From assembly GCA_945877525.1 (NCBI GenBank), contig CAMDVP010000158.1, positions 1 through 7,125 on the forward strand: a stretch of 7,125 nucleotides of DNA, in the 5' to 3' direction. Each line of letters starts with the position of its first letter. The first letter of the stretch is position 1. A program made the position numbers and the translations under genes. Source of the stretch: an uncultured Clostridia bacterium. Lineage in GTDB: Bacteria > Bacillota > Clostridia > Christensenellales > Aristaeellaceae. Shown here in pieces: positions 5,742 to 7,125 of this stretch. The notes beneath the pieces are model-generated. The model made no database searches, was not told where the DNA came from, and saw nothing but the letters and a program-made list of their open reading frames with translations.

Positions 5742-7125
5742 ATGAAAAAGCTTGTTTCCCTGGTGCTGGCGCTGATGATGCTCGTTTGTGCCGTGCCCGC
5801 AGCCTTTGCCGGCGCTGCCGACAATAGCCTGACCGTCATCCTGGGCGCCGAGTTCTCCACCCTGGATCCCTTGGCGTTGCCCTCTTCCTCTGAGATCAAC
5901 TTCTGCACCAACATTTTTGACAGTCTGGTGAAGGTTGGCGAGGATCTGTCCATCCAGCCCTGCCTGGCCACCGAGTGGACCGTGTCCGGGGATGGCCTGA
6001 CCTACACCTTCAAGCTCCGCGAGGGCGTGAAGTTTCACAACGGCAATGACTTCACTGCCGAGGACGTGAAGCTGTCCATCGAGCGCTTCCGCGACGAAAC
6101 CTGGATGCAGTTTGCTTCCTTCGCCGTTGACAGCTGCGAAATCGTGGACGACTACACCGTGAACGTGAACCTGAAGTATGCTTACGGCAACTTCCTCACC
6201 ATGCTGTGGTACTGCGCCATCATCGACTCGGATTACTATGCTTCCTGCTCCGCCGACGAGTTTGCCCGCAACCCCGTGGGTACCGGCGCATACAAGTTTG
6301 TGAAGTGGGACGCCGCGCAGCAGGTTGTGCTGGAGGCCAACGAGGAATACTGGAACGGCCCTGCCAACATCAAGACCATCGTGGTCAAGTTTGTGGCCGA
6401 CAACAACCAGGCCTATATCGCCGTGGAGAACGGTGAGGCTGATTTCTACTTCAACGTGACCGCCACCGACTTCCTGCAGGCTCAGCAGGCCGGCGTGCTG
6501 GGTACCGACAGCTGCCGCAGCAACTATTTCTACTTTGCCTCCTTCAACTCTGATGTGGTGCCCAAGGAAGTCCGTCAGGCGCTGATGTATGCCGTTGACC
6601 GCGACGTGCTGAATGTGTTTGTGAACGAGGGCACCGGCATTATCGGCAACATTCCCCTGGTGGAGGGTCAGGAAGGCTATACCACCGATATCATGACCTA
6701 TGAGTACAACCCCGAGAAGGCCAAGGAGCTGTTGGCTGCCGCCGGCGCCGAAGGGCTGTCCCTGAACTACTACTACGCCGAGAACGCCTTCAACAAGAAG
6801 CTGGGCGAGGCGCTGCAGGCCATGTTCTCCCAGGTTGGCGTGAACCTGGAGCTGACCCCCGTTGAAAGCGGCACCTGGTGGGCCACCTTCGACACCGAGC
6901 CCTATGGCATGAGCCGCGGCGGCTATCCCATGGAGAAGGCCAACACCGACAGCTGCTACTATGATATGTTCCATGGCAAGAACGGCACCTTCAACGTCGC
7001 CCACATCAAGAACGACGAAATCGACGCTCTGCTGGATCAGGCCCGTGTGGAGCTGGATCCCGCCGTCCGCAGCGATATCTACATCAAGGTGAACCAGATT
7101 CTGGCCGAGGAATCCTATTACATCG
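5742..7125 (+). CDS. ABC transporter substrate-binding protein, family 5 (peptide/nickel type), 3' end outside window
   Basis: 461 residues are visible and no stop is reached; full-length relatives have about 500-540 residues, so most of the protein is here. It would bind a solute outside the membrane and hand it to an ABC permease. Residues 1-23 are a signal peptide: MKK, a hydrophobic core, then AFA before Gly24, which fits signal peptidase I. The only cysteine (Cys16, in LVC) is not in a good lipobox. Family 5 hallmarks follow: STLDP near residue 40; LATEWTVSGDGLTYTFKLR, then GVKFHNG and AEDVKLSIERF (the family signature region); NPVGTGAYKFVKWD; and VRQALMYAVDRD. The gene begins 18 nt after the amidohydrolase and shares its transcript. 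Permease and ATPase genes of the Dpp/Opp type are expected downstream but not seen. Family 5 proteins bind di- and oligopeptides, opines, glutathione, metal chelates and sugars, so the ligand stays open; the neighbouring hydrolase suggests an amide-containing compound. Confidence 0.9.
   Translation, partial: MKKLVSLVLALMMLVCAVPAAFAGAADNSLTVILGAEFSTLDPLALPSSSEINFCTNIFDSLVKVGEDLSIQPCLATEWTVSGDGLTYTFKLREGVKFHNGNDFTAEDVKLSIERFRDETWMQFASFAVDSCEIVDDYTVNVNLKYAYGNFLTMLWYCAIIDSDYYASCSADEFARNPVGTGAYKFVKWDAAQQVVLEANEEYWNGPANIKTIVVKFVADNNQAYIAVENGEADFYFNVTATDFLQAQQAGVLGTDSCRSNYFYFASFNSDVVPKEVRQALMYAVDRDVLNVFVNEGTGIIGNIPLVEGQEGYTTDIMTYEYNPEKAKELLAAAGAEGLSLNYYYAENAFNKKLGEALQAMFSQVGVNLELTPVESGTWWATFDTEPYGMSRGGYPMEKANTDSCYYDMFHGKNGTFNVAHIKNDEIDALLDQARVELDPAVRSDIYIKVNQILAEESYYI

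Noticed and set aside
5724..7004. Reverse-strand open frame (426 codons) opposite the solute-binding protein
   Set aside because: The forward frame is a textbook family 5 binding protein; the reverse product is a Gly/Val/His-rich shadow without motifs.

Overview
The window holds six protein-coding genes, all on the + strand. The first is cut by the left edge and the last by the right edge. The GC-rich codon use, strong GGAGG-type ribosome sites, a sigma-A-type promoter and the style of the signal peptide suggest a moderately GC-rich anaerobic member of the Clostridia/Firmicutes, perhaps from gut or rumen. That origin is inferred from composition and protein style; no rRNA or other marker is present.

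Left half (1-3642), sugar-related. The C-terminal part of a glycoside hydrolase-like protein (alpha-L-fucosidase/GH29-like barrel end followed by a beta-galactosidase-trimerisation-like domain) is followed by a class I mannose-6-phosphate isomerase and a zinc-dependent MDR-family polyol/alcohol dehydrogenase. A GC-rich hairpin with a short U-run lies between the hydrolase and the isomerase. A 305-nt gap with a terminator-like hairpin and no recognisable gene lies between the isomerase and the dehydrogenase. The set would fit release of a sugar from a glycan followed by isomerisation or oxidation, but no substrate can be read from the sequence.

Middle (3643-4011), regulatory. This 369-nt intergenic region carries, in order: an intrinsic terminator; a near-perfect sigma-70/sigma-A promoter (TTGACA, 17 nt, TATACT); an 8-bp palindrome just after the expected transcription start; a hairpin followed by a T-run inside the leader; a perfect 9-2-9 inverted repeat; and the ribosome site of a MarR-type regulator. 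The inverted repeat is a strong candidate for the regulator's own operator.

Right half (4012-7125), a compact MarR-amidohydrolase-transporter unit. The MarR gene is followed after 17 nt by a metal-dependent amidohydrolase with the full set of metal-ligand residues. After a further 18 nt comes a family 5 extracellular solute-binding protein, truncated by the window end. The tight spacing implies one transcript. The simplest reading is an autoregulated system that takes up a peptide-like or other amide/cyclic compound and hydrolyses it in the cytoplasm, with permease and ATPase genes expected just downstream. Ligand and inducer are unknown.
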